DNA from: Pinus tabuliformis
Taxonomy: Eukaryota > Streptophyta > Pinopsida > Pinales > Pinaceae
Reading direction: 5' to 3'
NCBI GenBank assembly: GCA_031772625.1
Contig: CM062808.1
Location: forward strand, 478,327,655 to 478,391,654
DNA: 64,000 nucleotides
Positions 10,281 through 21,692 of the stretch are shown here, piece after piece (the first letter of the stretch is position 1; every line of letters begins with the position of its first letter). A program made the translations under genes and the position numbers. The notes beneath the pieces were generated by a model that was not told the origin of the DNA, ran no database searches, and worked only from the letters and a program-made list of their open reading frames with translations.

Positions 10281-12585
10281 ACTCATAAGGAATACGGTCG
10301 AGGTAACCACAAACCAATCTTTGGACTGCAGGTCCTAGCCTACCAGCAGTCAGAGAGGACTCTCTCTTTATGATTTAGCTTTGTTTAATGGATGCTTTTA
10401 GGCTAGATATGATGCACATGGATTTTGTTTGAGTTTGGTGGGATGGTTGATCTATTCAAGCAGAGTTGGCATGCAAAGTGTAAGAAGTTCAAACTATTGG
10501 GCATGGAGGCAATGAATGTGAATTGAAGGGTGTGTTTTCCTTGGCAGAAGAGGGGAATACAGAGCATGATAGCTATACATGACACAATGTTAAATGCTGG
10601 AACAAAGATGAAATGGAGGTTAGTGGATGAGAGGCAATTAAGGATCTCTCATCCAGCCAAAGAGGGAAAGTGGATGAAGACTATGTAGGAGCAATGAAGG
10701 ATTCCTAAACAGAATTCAGAAATGAGAAATAGCTTAAACATGATCAATTAAGTATGCATATTCATTACTAATTCAGAAGAAAACATAGAAAAGTTACAAG
10801 AATTGAGCACAGAGGGCATGAAAGCCAGTTCTGATCTATTCCTTCTTCCTGCAACTTAGATTATGATATATAGATGATACAGATACATATAAGCTGATAA
10901 ACAGAGGGAGGAAAGACTTATTGGACCATGAGCAAGCACGATAATTCCATATCAAGCTCTTCAGCCATTGAAAGCACAACCAGCCATTTCAGATGCAAAC
11001 GTTCCAACAATCTTTGATTACAGAAGCTCTCAACATATACAACGCAAGTCTTGGAATGAAAGATACAACCAACCAACCCTTTTCATAATACAGAGGGAGA
11101 TTTTTATAAGGAAAATATCTAAAAATATCTACAATAGCAGATCTGAGACAGATCTGAAGAAATAAATGCTTCTAACCTAACATCTGTTGAAAAATAAATG
11201 AAAAAAATATCTCTATGAGCTGCACTGGAAGCAACAGCCATAAGAATGAATTAATAAGGGTCCTTTGCTACAATGCACTGGCAATTTTCCATAACTGTGC
11301 TTTGGGAATTGCAGCGCTGCTCTCAAATGTGGCTTTATAAATTGTTTCTGCAAAATTGGGCCTAGAAACACTTGAATTGCCTCTTTTAGGCAGTTCTGCT
11401 GCTGCTGAGTGGCTTTAACACATTTAATAATGAGTTGGTGAGCTTTGATGGCCCTGAGCTGCTTCATTGACTTTGAGCGATCCCATTATTGCCATCTGCT
11501 TTGAATTTAAAGTCCTCCGCTGATATTCATGACTGATACACTTTGCCGGTTCACTGATACTCTTTCGCTGATGAATCAGGCTTTATCGCCCCTTTGTAGC
11601 CGCCTTCAAGGCCGAAATAGCTGTGGTGGCACCTCTTCGGGCTTCTGGAGGCTTTGGAGGAGTTTCGGCGCTTGGCCGATCAAAATATATTTAAATATAA
11701 TGGAAAACTGCAAAACTAGTGGAAGAACGAATGCTGAAGGCATGCCGAGGCTGAAAGCCTACATTTTGGGGCTCATATGGGCTTGGAGCGATCAAAATTG
11801 ATTGAAGAGTGACCCTGTTTTATTGAAGAAGAGGCGCACGCGGCAAAAATATGAATAATATGAAAAACAACCCATTTTCCTTTATAACAGGCAAAATGCT
11901 CATTTACACGCAAAAATCGCAAAAAACATGGGCGGGCGCGACACTGTTCATTAGATTAAATCCTGGCCGTTAGATCCGGTGCGGGCCGATCCAACGGCTG
12001 GCGCTAAATCGGCGGTTTGGTGGATCAGCGGTCCCAATCTCAAATACCTCCGATGGAGAGATGAAGCCTGCAGACCCGATTTGCTTATAGGCTCTTTCCT
12101 TATGGATTTCAGGTCTGGCCCATCGGCGGAACCCAATCGGCGGATTTGATGAAAATGGATAAGCGGACCCGAACCCCTTCAAAACTGCATTTTATAATTT
12201 TTCGGGCCCCGAAAAGGAGGGTACAGTACTACACCTTTTCGGACCCGACACACTTTAGGCCTGCTTTATTGTTATTTTGGCTCCGCCATATCGGAGCATT
12301 CCCGCTTGGCTGTACAAAGGGCCCCTTTCGGACCCGAAATATTTATGCCGCGCTTTATAATATTTCGGCTCCGCCAGTCGGAGCCATACATGGGGCGATT
12401 GTCGACATAATGTCAGCCGTTGATCTGAGGGCCCGATCCAACAGCTCCCAATCAATCGGCATTTCGGAGATCGGCATGGACCGTGGGGGGCGGCCCTTAA
12501 CATTCTTGCGATGCGATATATGCAACGATATATGCGATAAACACAAACATTGCGGCAATGCGGTTATAACCAAAACAAAGCTTTG

Positions 12586-12665
<80 letters not shown>

Positions 12666-13930
12666 TATCTATCTATATCTATCCATATCTATATATGGAT
12701 CGGGGAAAACAGTCCCGATAGCGATACTTTATCGGCTGCGATAGCAATATCGCTATCGGCATTTATCAATCGGGCCCATATATATATTGTTTTTTACACA
12801 TGACTGCCCCCTCCCGACTGCGATATCGCATCAGAGGGGGTCAAAAAGGGAGCTTTTGTATTGAGAGCAAGGTTTTAACAGTAAAGGGAGGCTTTGTGAA
12901 ATCAGAGGGGCCTTTTTTATGATTTTGAAGGGATTCCAAGGCATCGGAAGGGGTTCGATAGCCTAAGAAGATGGGTTTTAATGCTTGGAAGGAGTCCAAA
13001 AGTATTTAAGAGGAATTTTATATGGTGTGAGAAGGGTTTTGAGCCTTTAAAAGGTTAAAACATGGTTAATGATGGTTTTTATACACTTGGAAGGGATTTT
13101 TTGCATAGGAATGAACCCTAATGCATTGGAAGATGATTTGAAGGGCAACATGAGGGTTCTTGCTAAGTTTCAGGCAAACTTAGCAATTCCCAAGCTAGGT
13201 TATGGTTATTTTTCAACCAGAGGGAGGGGATATGTACATAGGGGAGCTATTAACATTGTTATAGTAAGAGGAGGGGAGATAGATAGGGAGTTACATAGTA
13301 AAGTTAGTAGTTAACATGATAATGATAAGAAAAAGCGCTAAGTATGAGATCTTAGGCTATTAAGGGGAAAAATGACTCATAGAGGAAGTATGGACATTCC
13401 TTGAGTAAAGCAGATCTTTACCAAGGCAACTGATATGAAAATGATGAGACTAAGAGATATCAAGCAGATCTTGACCTCTTTAGGGGAAGTTAGTGAGTGA
13501 TTTGGGAGAGAAGAAGAAGGGGAAGTTAGACATGCCTCGCTTGAGCTCCTTCAAATGGAAAACTACCTCATGCTTGAGATGTGAATAGATATGACGCTTA
13601 AAAATATGAAATGGATCACAAGCCATGATTCTGCAACCACAAAGCTACCTACCTGGCCTACTCACCTAGCATTTTCTCTTCTTTTTAGTTTGGGTGCACT
13701 TGAACTAGCATACCCAGCTTTTCATTCTTTTCTTCTTGCTGTCCTCCTATCTAAATCTACACTTATTGCATCCAGGGGCTCAGATTAGGCTATTGAGCAC
13801 CCTTGTTTCTCTACCTATCTACAAATCTACCAAGATTAAGCTGTTTGGACTTCCCTTAACTGAAAAATTCATCAAAAATGGATTAACACATCAAAATGGA
13901 ACACAATAGTGGCATTTAGACTAGCACACT
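10281..13930. other. Unclassified 3.6-kb insertion in G0 gag
   Basis: G0 gag is interrupted between its last zinc knuckles: one part ends near 13930-14040 and the next starts near 10280. The block between has no retroelement domain that I recognise. Its middle (about 11930-12560) is GC-rich against AT-rich flanks and has internal repeats: TTTCGGACCCGA at 12237 and again at 12326, two GGCTCCGCC-spacer-GGAGC hairpins, and a 17-nt palindrome TTTTCGGG-C-CCCGAAAA at 12199-12215. A long (AT)n run follows. The short ORF at 13069-13314 has no recognisable similarity. It may be a non-autonomous element, but no terminal repeats or target duplication were found. Confidence 0.4.
12589..12662. repeat. (AT)n microsatellite
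   Basis: An uninterrupted AT dinucleotide run of about 74 bp, followed by an imperfect TATC/TCTA stretch to about 12700. The Tyr-Ile repeat ORFs that span it are translations of the microsatellite and are not genes. Confidence 0.95.
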
Positions 13931-15411
13931 CTCATAGCCTCTTCTTTGGCCTCTTTTGGAAATATGGAGCATTGCAGCATGCAAAGTATGACATATTCGG
14001 CATGTAAAAATGTCGATCATGAAAGATGAATACCTGTTGCAACAGGAGGCTAACAACACCTACAACAAAGATTAGTGTAATCCCATGCCAAATGTCCCTG
14101 CTGTCCAAAATTGTGACAAATTGAAGTTCTCTACCCTCGACTGAATCCTCCTCTTCCCCTACTAGGTCCTCTATCCACCATACCTCATCATTGCCCTTGC
14201 TAGTTATACTACCTACCTTGATTGTACCCAGGCTAATTAAGTCCACTTGTCGCGTCTTCTGCCCCTTAATGCCCCTGCATTCTAAAGGAATTGAAGGTAT
14301 ATTCACACATTAACTCCAGTGTGCGGTAATCATGAATATTGTGCCCCATTGACGTGCATAAGTTGAAAATTAAAGTTTGCATTGTAGCCTCATATTTCTA
14401 CATCTTCGGGCAACTAGATGGTATATGTCCCCATACCTTTCAGTTCTCACACCACATCCCCCTGCCTCGCGCAAGGGGCTTTGCTGCTCTAGTTTCCATA
14501 TAATCAATCAATAGTTTGCATTTATTCCTATGGTGACCCTTTGTTTGATAAATTATACACCATGCTTCTTCTATATTTTACTTCCCCTTTGAAAATCCTT
14601 GGAGTTGAGAATCTAACGTAGCCAATGGGGGCTACACCTGTGCCATCTCGTTATTCTCACTACCATTTGCTGGAGAGTATTCTAACTTCAACACCAACTC
14701 AGAAGCCTCTGACTGTGTACCAATCCTCTGTTGTGTCAAGGGTATTTGGATGTGTGGCAACAATCCAACAATAAAGGATTCCTTGTGCTACGCGTCCATG
14801 ATTTCAAACGTCAACTTCTCTTTCAACACCTTAAACCACTGGTTAAAGTCCCATAGTGATTCTCCTAGAATTTTCTTGATCTCCTTGAGTTCCATGATGC
14901 ATTGGGACTCCAATTCAGGCCTTTGAAATTCCCTGATTAGTGATTACTTAATATCCACTAGAGTCTTTTCATGCCTTGTTGGTGTCTCTCTTTTGAACTT
15001 CATATACCATGTTTGTGTGCGATCCTTGAACATGGATTCGAGCTCCGCAATCTTGGTGGCTTCATCTTGGACCTGCTTAACGGTCTAAACGAGCTCACAC
15101 ATGAACAAATATTGTTATGGGTCTTCAGTACCAACACCGTGAAATATGGGTATCCTCAAATATACGTCCTCCATAGTGGTATTTGCAGTACTCCTAGATG
15201 AAGTACTCCCTCCCGTGCTCACTGCACTACTAGAAATTTGTGCACTTATCTGAGCACCACTCTGAGTCTGAATATTTTTTTTCACCCCGCTAGAACTAGA
15301 ACAACTCCACTACTACTACTATTGCCTCCCCCTTGACTATGATTATCTCCTACACTAGTTGAGTTAGTGCATTAAGTGCTTACATCCTAGTCTATAGATG
15401 TGTGTGGGGTG
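13931..15411 (-). pseudogene. G0 Gypsy gag polyprotein, decayed
   Basis: The minus strand encodes a Gypsy gag. From about 15210 downward: LRIPIFHGVGTEDP, then FKDRTQTWYMKFK, LESQCIMELKEI, ESLWDFNQWFK and GLLPHIQIPL, the classic order of the retrotransposon gag core. CCHC-type knuckles follow near 14560-14060 (for example CIICQTKGHHRNKC and GQQGHLAWD with lost Cys). Several stops (such as DP*QYLF near 15130) and frameshifts break it. The 5' side ends exactly at the gag-only element (15412), whose target duplication GGGTG is 15407-15411, and G0 resumes at 28348. Homologous gag blocks are seen in G2 near 56650-55970. The long ORF at 13932-14306 is one frame of this decayed tail. Confidence 0.8.
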
Positions 15412-16024
15412 TGTTAGAGTCGGTCTAGTAGCCCTCCATCAGTGATCAAAGCTCTTTGCATTTGCATTAGTAGGTGTCTCATCAGTGTCATCTTATTGCA
15501 TTCCATTAGGCATGCCATAACCCTGAGGAGCTTGTGTCTTTATTCCCCTCTTGGCACTGCTGGATCCAGTTTGTTTCAGTCAATAAAATTCTTTACAGGG
15601 TCATTGGTCTTGTCTTGAAGTCAAGGTCCTAGGTTTAGGGTTTAGTCCAATTTTGTCTTTTGAGGTCAATAAATGCCCAGTAGGCCAGAGGGATGTCCAT
15701 CAAAGCATCACTTCGAAGGATTTCATATTGTACAGCTAATTTCTACCTTGAGTTCAAAAACCCTGTTTTTGAAGGCAAGGTCATTTTCTCATTTTTTGTA
15801 AAAATTTGTAAAAATTTCAAACTCTTCAAAAATTGGCATGCGGCCTTGGTCTCCTTTGCCAAGACTCCTCAGAAGCTATCCCTGCAAAAATTTTCAAGAA
15901 AAAGCATCATTTCAACCAATTTCATGTCAAAAAGGAAATCACAAGTCAATAGCAATTAGTTTTAAAAAGTGTCATTTTATAAACATTATAAAGTGAGTTT
16001 GAGGGAAATAAATTTAAATCAAGA

Positions 16025-16032
16025 TTATAAAA
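16025..16032 (+). promoter_or_regulatory. TATA box in 5' LTR of gag-only element
   Basis: TTATAAAA is followed by GCCCCTCTCTCTTC, a pyrimidine patch typical of plant promoters. The same box is in the 3' LTR at 24517-24524. It would place transcription start near 16055, upstream of the LTR ORF. Confidence 0.5.
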
Positions 16033-16130
16033 GCCCCTCTCTCTTCATTTTGTCATTCATTTGCCTCCAAGACTCCAAGAGCAGGTGTGAAAGGCGATTT
16101 AGTGTGAAATTGGGCGAATTGAGAAACAGA

Positions 16131-16273
16131 GCCTGCGCGCTACGCATCAGAGCCCGCGCGCTACGCGTTGGGTGCACGCTACACGTCAGGGCACACTCTG
16201 CAGTGTAAAAGTTGGTTGGGCGCTATGCATTGGGCGCACGCTACGCGTCAGGGCCTGTGCGCTACGCGTTGGG
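16131..16273 (+). repeat. GCGCTACGCGT motif cluster (5' LTR)
   Basis: About six to seven degenerate copies of a GC-rich CGCTACGCGT(T/C)GGG unit are packed into 143 bp just after the TATA region. The 3' LTR has the matching cluster at 24622-24765 with more CpG sites kept (for example GCGCGCTACGCGTCAG where this copy reads GCACGCTACACGTCAG). Further copies lie near 20290 (as ACGCGTAGCGCGTCGCGCGCG) and 20636-20665. Confidence 0.8.
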
Positions 16274-17339
16274 TTTCACCTACAGAAAATTGCCAACAAG
16301 CTTCAAAACGACCTCAAATCTCTTAAGTTTTACAGGTAGGCCTCAAGTCATCAATGTTTTTTGCTTGCTAAAGAAAAATGAGCATGGAAAATGTGTCAAA
16401 TGCCATCAAGTGTGAAGCATGAAATTCATATATATTATGTTTAAAAATTTCAAATTGCAAGTGAAGCTAGGACTTTGAGTTTTCTGCCCAAGGTCATCTT
16501 TTTCACTCCCTCATTTCCCCACATTCCCATTATCAATTCCCTTGTCACTTTCACACAATTTCCCTAACAAAAATATCAATAGCCCTAAAACCCTACCCCT
16601 ATCCCTAAAATTCAATAAAATCTCCCTAAATCCTACCTCCTATCAAACCCCTACAAATTATGATTATGTGATGATGTATGTGTCATAATTCCTTCCCTAA
16701 ATTCCCTTTTTTTATATATTTTCCCTAAATCCCCTCAAAAGCCCCCCTCCCTAACATCTCCCTTGTGTTTTTTGTCCCCTTGGAGCAGCATTCAAACAGT
16801 CAAAACAGCAGGTCATTCGAGCAGAAGCAACAGTACATTTCAACCTTTTTGCTCTTGAAACCATGTCAGAAACCGAAACAGACTATGAGCAAAGTGATGA
16901 CCGTGAGTCAACACCGGAGGTTGAGGTGCCAAGGAGGCCTCACAAGGGTGGTAAGGGTGGTCAGCATGTGAGAGAGGAGCCCACCTCTTTGGTCTATTTG
17001 CAAGCTTGTCCACTTGCAGTCACATGTTTCCGTCATCAATCATGCTATGAATATTGCGAGAGAATTTCCCAAATTCAGCACCACAGGGAATTGGTACGCT
17101 TGTTTGTTTTGCATTTGCACAACGGGCATGTGAATCTTGTAGGGGTGGATTTTACATTGTCACCTAAGGTTGTTGCTCAAGCAACAGGGATACCCGATGT
17201 TGGAGAAGAGTGGAACAAGCACCAGCTGTTGGACAGGTTCCAGTATGAGCCCTACATTAAACCTGTATATGATGATGATGATGATGATGATGGTTAACGT
17301 CCATTGAGACCAAATTGGTCTATCAGACCTACAATTTTC

Positions 17340-18458
17340 TTAATTTTTACTTGTCTGGCTCCTCGTCTTTCTTGGCGAGATTGGTGTTGTAGCTTTCTTT
17401 CTTTTCTCTACGGTCTTCCAACTTCCTTTGTCTTGCATCTCCTTCATCTCTTCTGGGTCTTGGGACATTGGTGTCTTAGCTTCGCGATCTATAGTCGGAG
17501 AAGTTTGGTTTAGGAGATCTGCTTTGCTGTTAAATGAAGATTTATTTTCTGCGGTATTCAAATCCTCATAACTGTTGATTTGTTGGGGCGGGCTTTCTCC
17601 TTGCTTGCTTTGAGAGTTGTTTCCTTCTTCCTTGATTTCTTGTGACTCAGAGTTTTCTCTAGAGTATTCTTCTTTGATGACAGTGTAGTGTTCTTTTTGT
17701 GCTCCTTCCCACCATGTGGACCTGTGGTGGTTTTTTCTAGCAAAATTTTTCTCAGAGGCTTTTGGGCAATTTTTGGCTAGATGCCCTGTCTCAAAGCACG
17801 ATCGACATCTGAAGCGGACACTTTCATAGTCAAGCTTCTGGTTCCACACATAGTCTTTACTTGTTAGGTTTATTTCAGCTGGGAATCCGGCGCTGAAATC
17901 CATTTCCACACAGATGCGTGCATAGGTGGTTCTGGCATATTCCTCTGTTTCTGGGCACCTGCAGTAAAATTTCCCAATTGCATTTCCGATAGCTTTTAGT
18001 GAGGAGAGATTCCAGAGATGCAAGGGTAGGCTTGGCAATCTCACCCAAACTGGTGCTGAGGTTATCACTGCTGTAGAGGGATCGAATGATGGGTTCCATG
18101 GCTTCATGAATAGGCCTGATTTTTCCCAAAACCAAGGGCCGGAATCTAGAATACATTGTCTGCTTTCAGAATTTTCAAAATCTACTATAAAGAAACCTCT
18201 AGCACAGGGGTAGATATTAATTTCATCAGAAATGATAGGCTTCCATACCTCCGAGATCCAATTGTGGAGTGCTATCAGCCGCGGCCAAAAACCATTGAAC
18301 CGGCAAATTAGGGCACTTTCGGAGAACTTCAAAGCTTCATCGAGTGAGTCCTGGACCACTTGGATAGTGGGAGCTGGGGCTTCACTCACGATATGGGCAG
18401 GAGATTGCCCTCCAGAGGCGGATGAGCCACCAGTTATTTTTGCGAAGGTCGGAGCCAT
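17340..18458 (-). CDS. LINE ORF1 protein: DUF4283-like plus CCHC zinc knuckle, 372 aa
   Basis: This intact ORF encodes a nucleic-acid-binding ORF1 protein of a plant L1-type LINE, expected to coat element RNA. Residues about 38-190 form a DUF4283-like region (ICRFNGFWP, GFFIVDFEN, GPWFW, VWVRLPSLPLHLW, ARICVEMDFS). A canonical knuckle C218-x2-C221-x4-H226-x4-C231 follows, then a long hydrophilic Lys/Glu/Ser-rich tail ending in a basic patch. The start ATG at 18458 gives MAPTF, and its Ala-Pro start resembles the related ORF1 at 62982. The residues match the second LINE of this window block by block, except that this one lacks the ubiquitin-like domain. The absence of stops in a decayed region suggests recent insertion. 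Confidence 0.88.
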   Translation of the reverse strand: MAPTFAKITGGSSASGGQSPAHIVSEAPAPTIQVVQDSLDEALKFSESALICRFNGFWPRLIALHNWISEVWKPIISDEINIYPCARGFFIVDFENSESRQCILDSGPWFWEKSGLFMKPWNPSFDPSTAVITSAPVWVRLPSLPLHLWNLSSLKAIGNAIGKFYCRCPETEEYARTTYARICVEMDFSAGFPAEINLTSKDYVWNQKLDYESVRFRCRSCFETGHLAKNCPKASEKNFARKNHHRSTWWEGAQKEHYTVIKEEYSRENSESQEIKEEGNNSQSKQGESPPQQINSYEDLNTAENKSSFNSKADLLNQTSPTIDREAKTPMSQDPEEMKEMQDKGSWKTVEKRKKATTPISPRKTRSQTSKN

Positions 18459-19087
18459 ATTTTACGCAGATCTGCACCAGATCTGCGTCGTCCACCGAAG
18501 AGATCTGCGTCGTCCACCGAAGAGATCGGAAAACAAAATCTCGCAAGAGATCTGCGAGACTGCCTACGGAAGAGATCTGCTTAAGTGGGTGTTAGGATCA
18601 ACTAATAACGCACCCGTTTAACTATCGTCTATCATAGTGGTCGCACGCTGTGCATAAAGATCCGTTCTGAGCCGTGCTATTCGCCCTGGTGCCGTCAACT
18701 TTCTACACCAGTACGAGCTTCGAGGCCATTGATATGGACCACAAAGGAAAACAGAAAAAAATCTACAAAGAAAGAGATGAAGATGGGATGAGATCTGCGT
18801 CGTCCACCGAAGAGATCTGCGAGACTGCGTCGTCCACCGAAGAGATCGTCCACCGAAGAGAGCAGAAAGAACAAGAACTTCCTAAAGATCTCGCAAGAGA
18901 TCTGCGAGCCACCGAAGAGATCTGCGTCACAAGAAATCTCAGATCTGCGAGCCACCGAAGAGATTCTTGATCGCAGAAGAATCCATCAAGAAAACTCTTA
19001 CAAGAACTTCCTAAAGATCTCGCAAGAGATCTGCGAGCCACCGAAGAGATCTGCGTCACAAGAAATCTCAGATCTGCGAGTGTCGTC
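18459..19087 (-). repeat. Tandem-repeat 5' leader of LINE
   Basis: The leader is built from overlapping short units around GATCTGCG, CCACCGAAGAG and CGTCGTCCACCGAAGAGATC, repeated more than ten times. An identical 80-bp segment occurs at 18872-18951 and 19001-19080. Repeated 5' units are known in some LINEs, where they carry promoter activity. It is not a CRISPR array: the units abut without regular unique spacers. Confidence 0.75.
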
Positions 19088-21673
19088 TGAGGCACCCAAC
19101 TGGTGTATTTCCTTTCAGATTCTTGAGGGATGAGTATGCGCCCTTGATGAGGCTCATCATTCACTATTTCACCTGTGAGGGCAGATTTTCACGTTTGTAT
19201 TCGTATCATATCCGCTTGTTGATGCATTTCACACGGGTACGGATGATGAACATTCCCTTCTTCATGTGCCGAAATATTGAGAGGATGGTGCCCTTGGTGC
19301 AGAGAAAGAGCCTAGCACAGCAACACAGGAGCATCTACCATTATGCTTTGATCAAGATTGTGGTCATGCATCAATTGGCCCAGCAGGGTATTCCATGGGA
19401 GGATTTCATCTCTCGAGATTTCTTCACAGCGCCACCACCCCCTGAGGTTGTTCATGAGGAGGGAGGAGCTTCACAGCAGTATGACGTCCCTGAGCCCAGA
19501 CATGTCAGCTCCCCTCCATTGGTCACATATCAGAGAGGCCACAAGGCCTTGTTTGCATCAGCTCGGTGAGTATTTTCTCCACATCAGGTGGAAGGGGTCT
19601 CGCCTTCTTCATCAACACCGCGAGTGTTATCTCCACACCAGGTGGAAGGGGCCTCGTTTCCAACAGTAGCACAGATATCAGAGAGGGGCAAGCAGCTCAT
19701 GATTGAGGAGGGATTGTCAGGTGATCCAGATATTGACATCCTTGATCTTGATACCCGTTCTCCTAGCTCAGAGTTTAAGGAGATCATTCAGCAACAGAAG
19801 GCTGAAAATCGCTTGTTGCAAGAAAAATTAGAGGTGGCACAATGGACAATCACATATTTAGAGTAGCGCAACAAGCAATTAGAAGATGAGCACACTCTCG
19901 ATGAGTTGCGGAGGATCCATGAAGACCACAACTTGGCTCGCAGGAGACCCGGTGATTTGGTACCCATTGAGCGAGAGGCTATGCTTCTCCGGGTCAATGG
20001 TCATTTGGAGAGGTTGCTAGCCAAGGCTAACAAAGATAAGGACATGCTCCGGAACATGAAAAACCATTATTGGGCTCGAATGCACGTATGTAAGGCAAAA
20101 ATGAAGGTGCTCAAAGGACTGTTGGCCAAGGCACTAAAACGAAGAAAAAGGTCTGATCCCCTCCACATCTTGGCTGAGGCTTCCTTGAAAGAGCATGGTG
20201 CTAAATGACTTACCTTCTGCACAAATTTCAAAAACATTTGAGCATTTTTGGTCATTTGTGAATTTTTTGGGCTAAAAAACAGGTTTTCTTCACCAACGCG
20301 TAGCGCGTCGCGCGCGACCCTTAAGATGGGCAACTCCATTTTAGGAAAACTCAGCATTTTTGGATTTTTCATGCAAAAATACACTTGCTCAGCAATTGCC
20401 AAGAAATTTCACCAAGTTTTGAGCCTCAAGAAGGTCAAAAAACAAGCAAAAAATGACTTTCTGACACCTTTTTGACACACAGGAAGCAGTCTTGGGAGAT
20501 TGCAATTTTGGAGGGGCAAATGGCCACCAAATTCAGAAATTCCACTTGGGTTGGAAAGTAGACATCCAGACCTTTCCAACAATCCCACTTTGGCCTCATT
20601 TGGACACCGGGAAGTGCCTAACAATCAGGCCCAAAGGTGCGCTACACGTTCAGAATCAGGGCGCTACGCGTTGGGCAATTTTCACAGAAATGCACCTACA
20701 GCTCGGTAAAACGTAGTTTTGACTGGATTTGACTTTTTGGAGTGGATTTTGATCCTACTTGTTGTAAATGATGTAATTTTATGATATTTTGACACTCATT
20801 TATCTCTTCTAGAAGATTCATTCATGATATAGGCAAAAATTTAATGAATGAATTGGTTTCCTAGCTTATAGAGGCAAGTTGTTTTGACTGCCTAGTTTTC
20901 AGTGCTCAGTTTAGAATTGGTTGAAACAGCTCCTAGGATAGTGAGATCGACCCCTAGAGGCAAGGAAAGATGTTAGATTGCCTATATTATGTACTTTCTC
21001 GGTCATTTTCATGGTTGGACTCTTGAGGGAGAAAGCTTCTATTGTATTACTCATTGTATCTCTGCAATTTTTGCAAAGGAAGAAAGACCAGGGTTTTGCA
21101 GTCCTTTTTGGGATTCCTGTGGTTACAAGTATTGATGGTGTGTTTCTCTTTGTACTTGTAAGTTTGTTATGTGAAACATCTTCTTACTTTTCCTTCTGCA
21201 AATTAGGCAAATGAAGTGTTAAAGTAGAATTCATGATTGCCATGCTCTGCTTTTAAGTTTGTTTAATATCAATGTTTTCATCTGTTTAAGGAGAATTCAA
21301 GGTGATTGCTTGCTCTCCTTAGCTCCTCACCAGTCATTCTCATCCATCCAACTCTTTCAAATGCATCAATACAGTCTCCTATCTTGCCCCAAAGAGCCCC
21401 CTGCGAAAACTGTGTCCAATCCCCGCACCCAAAATTGCCTTTCCCCGATTTTCCACCAAAATCCTAAAAATCTCAAATCAAACCTTTTATCAGTTTACTA
21501 GCCTAAAATCAGTGTTCTTTATTGGTTATCTCCGCCATTTGAAGATCTTTGCCGAGATATACCGGAGAGAGCCCTCTCCTGCCCCGTAGGGCTAGCTACG
21601 AGGCTAAGTGGTTTGATGTTGCCTTGGAGTTTGCCTTTCTCAGCCTGAGGTGAAATTTCAAGCGCTAACATAT

Positions 21674-21692
21674 TGGCGACCATACTGGGGAG
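21674..21692 (+). other. Primer-binding site of gag-only element
   Basis: Three bases after the LTR end (21670) the sequence reads TGGCGACCATACTGGGGAG. It resembles the TGGCGAC...CTGGGGA primer sites of Tat/Ogre-group Gypsy elements, which are thought to use tRNA-Arg. The exact tRNA is not established here. Its position right after the LTR confirms the orientation. Confidence 0.65.

Larger units (their letters stand above)
17271..19087 (-). mobile_element. ORF1-only LINE inserted in 5' LTR
   Basis: The 3' LTR gives the empty site (CCTGTATAT...TGAGGCACC), so the insertion is bounded at 17271 and 19087, about 1.8 kb. Read on the minus strand it has a repeat-rich 5' leader, one intact ORF1 (18458-17340), about 70 bp of 3' UTR and a (CAT)n tail of about 24 bp. 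No endonuclease or RT (ORF2) is present between ORF1 and the tail. No clear target duplication is visible, and one base of the empty site seems missing. Such an ORF1-only element parallels mammalian HAL1 elements. A perfect inverted repeat AGACC-AAATT-GGTCT (17307-17321) lies in the 3' UTR. Confidence 0.8.
16863..20208 (+). pseudogene. LTR-encoded ORF, copy A (split by LINE)
   Basis: The ORF starts with ATG at 16863 (MSETETDYEQ), which fits the other LTR copy, and is cut at 17270 by a LINE; it resumes at about 19088 and ends at 20208. The N-terminus is charged with a Gly/Lys-rich patch. The middle is predicted helical, with ERISQIQHHREL, LSPKVVAQATG, HYFTCEGRFSRLYSYHIRLL and YALIKIVVMHQLAQQG. 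The C-terminus is coiled-coil-like (QQQKAENRLLQEKLE) and then very basic. A TGA at 19567-19569 is shared with copy B, while the TAG at 19864-19866 is private to this copy. The helical part recalls plant-mobile-domain-like proteins in transposons, but I do not recognise the family securely. No enzymatic motif is seen. Confidence 0.7.
15412..21670 (+). repeat. 5' LTR of gag-only element (split by a LINE)
   Basis: Aligned to the 3' LTR, the sequence is continuous except for the LINE at 17271-19087 and small indels. It contains a TATA box (16025-16032) followed by a pyrimidine-rich stretch, a cluster of GCGCTACGCGT motifs, a poly-C/CCCTAAA-rich segment (about 16500-16760), the LTR ORF (16863-20208), further GCGCTACGCGT copies near 20290 and 20640, and a non-coding 3' part to 21670. 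If the TATA box is used, the ORF lies downstream of the start site and would be the first ORF on the genomic RNA. Confidence 0.9.

Noticed and set aside
12146-12744. ORFs ending in long Tyr-Ile repeats
   Set aside because: They read through the (AT)n microsatellite; nothing upstream is conserved.
13931-14306. 124-codon minus-strand ORF as a possible membrane protein (hydrophobic middle)
   Set aside because: The neighbouring frames read as the gag zinc-knuckle tail of G0; the hydrophobic stretch is an out-of-frame reading.
18459-19087. CRISPR-like appearance of short repeats
   Set aside because: Units are irregular and abut or overlap without regular unique spacers, in a LINE leader of a eukaryotic genome.
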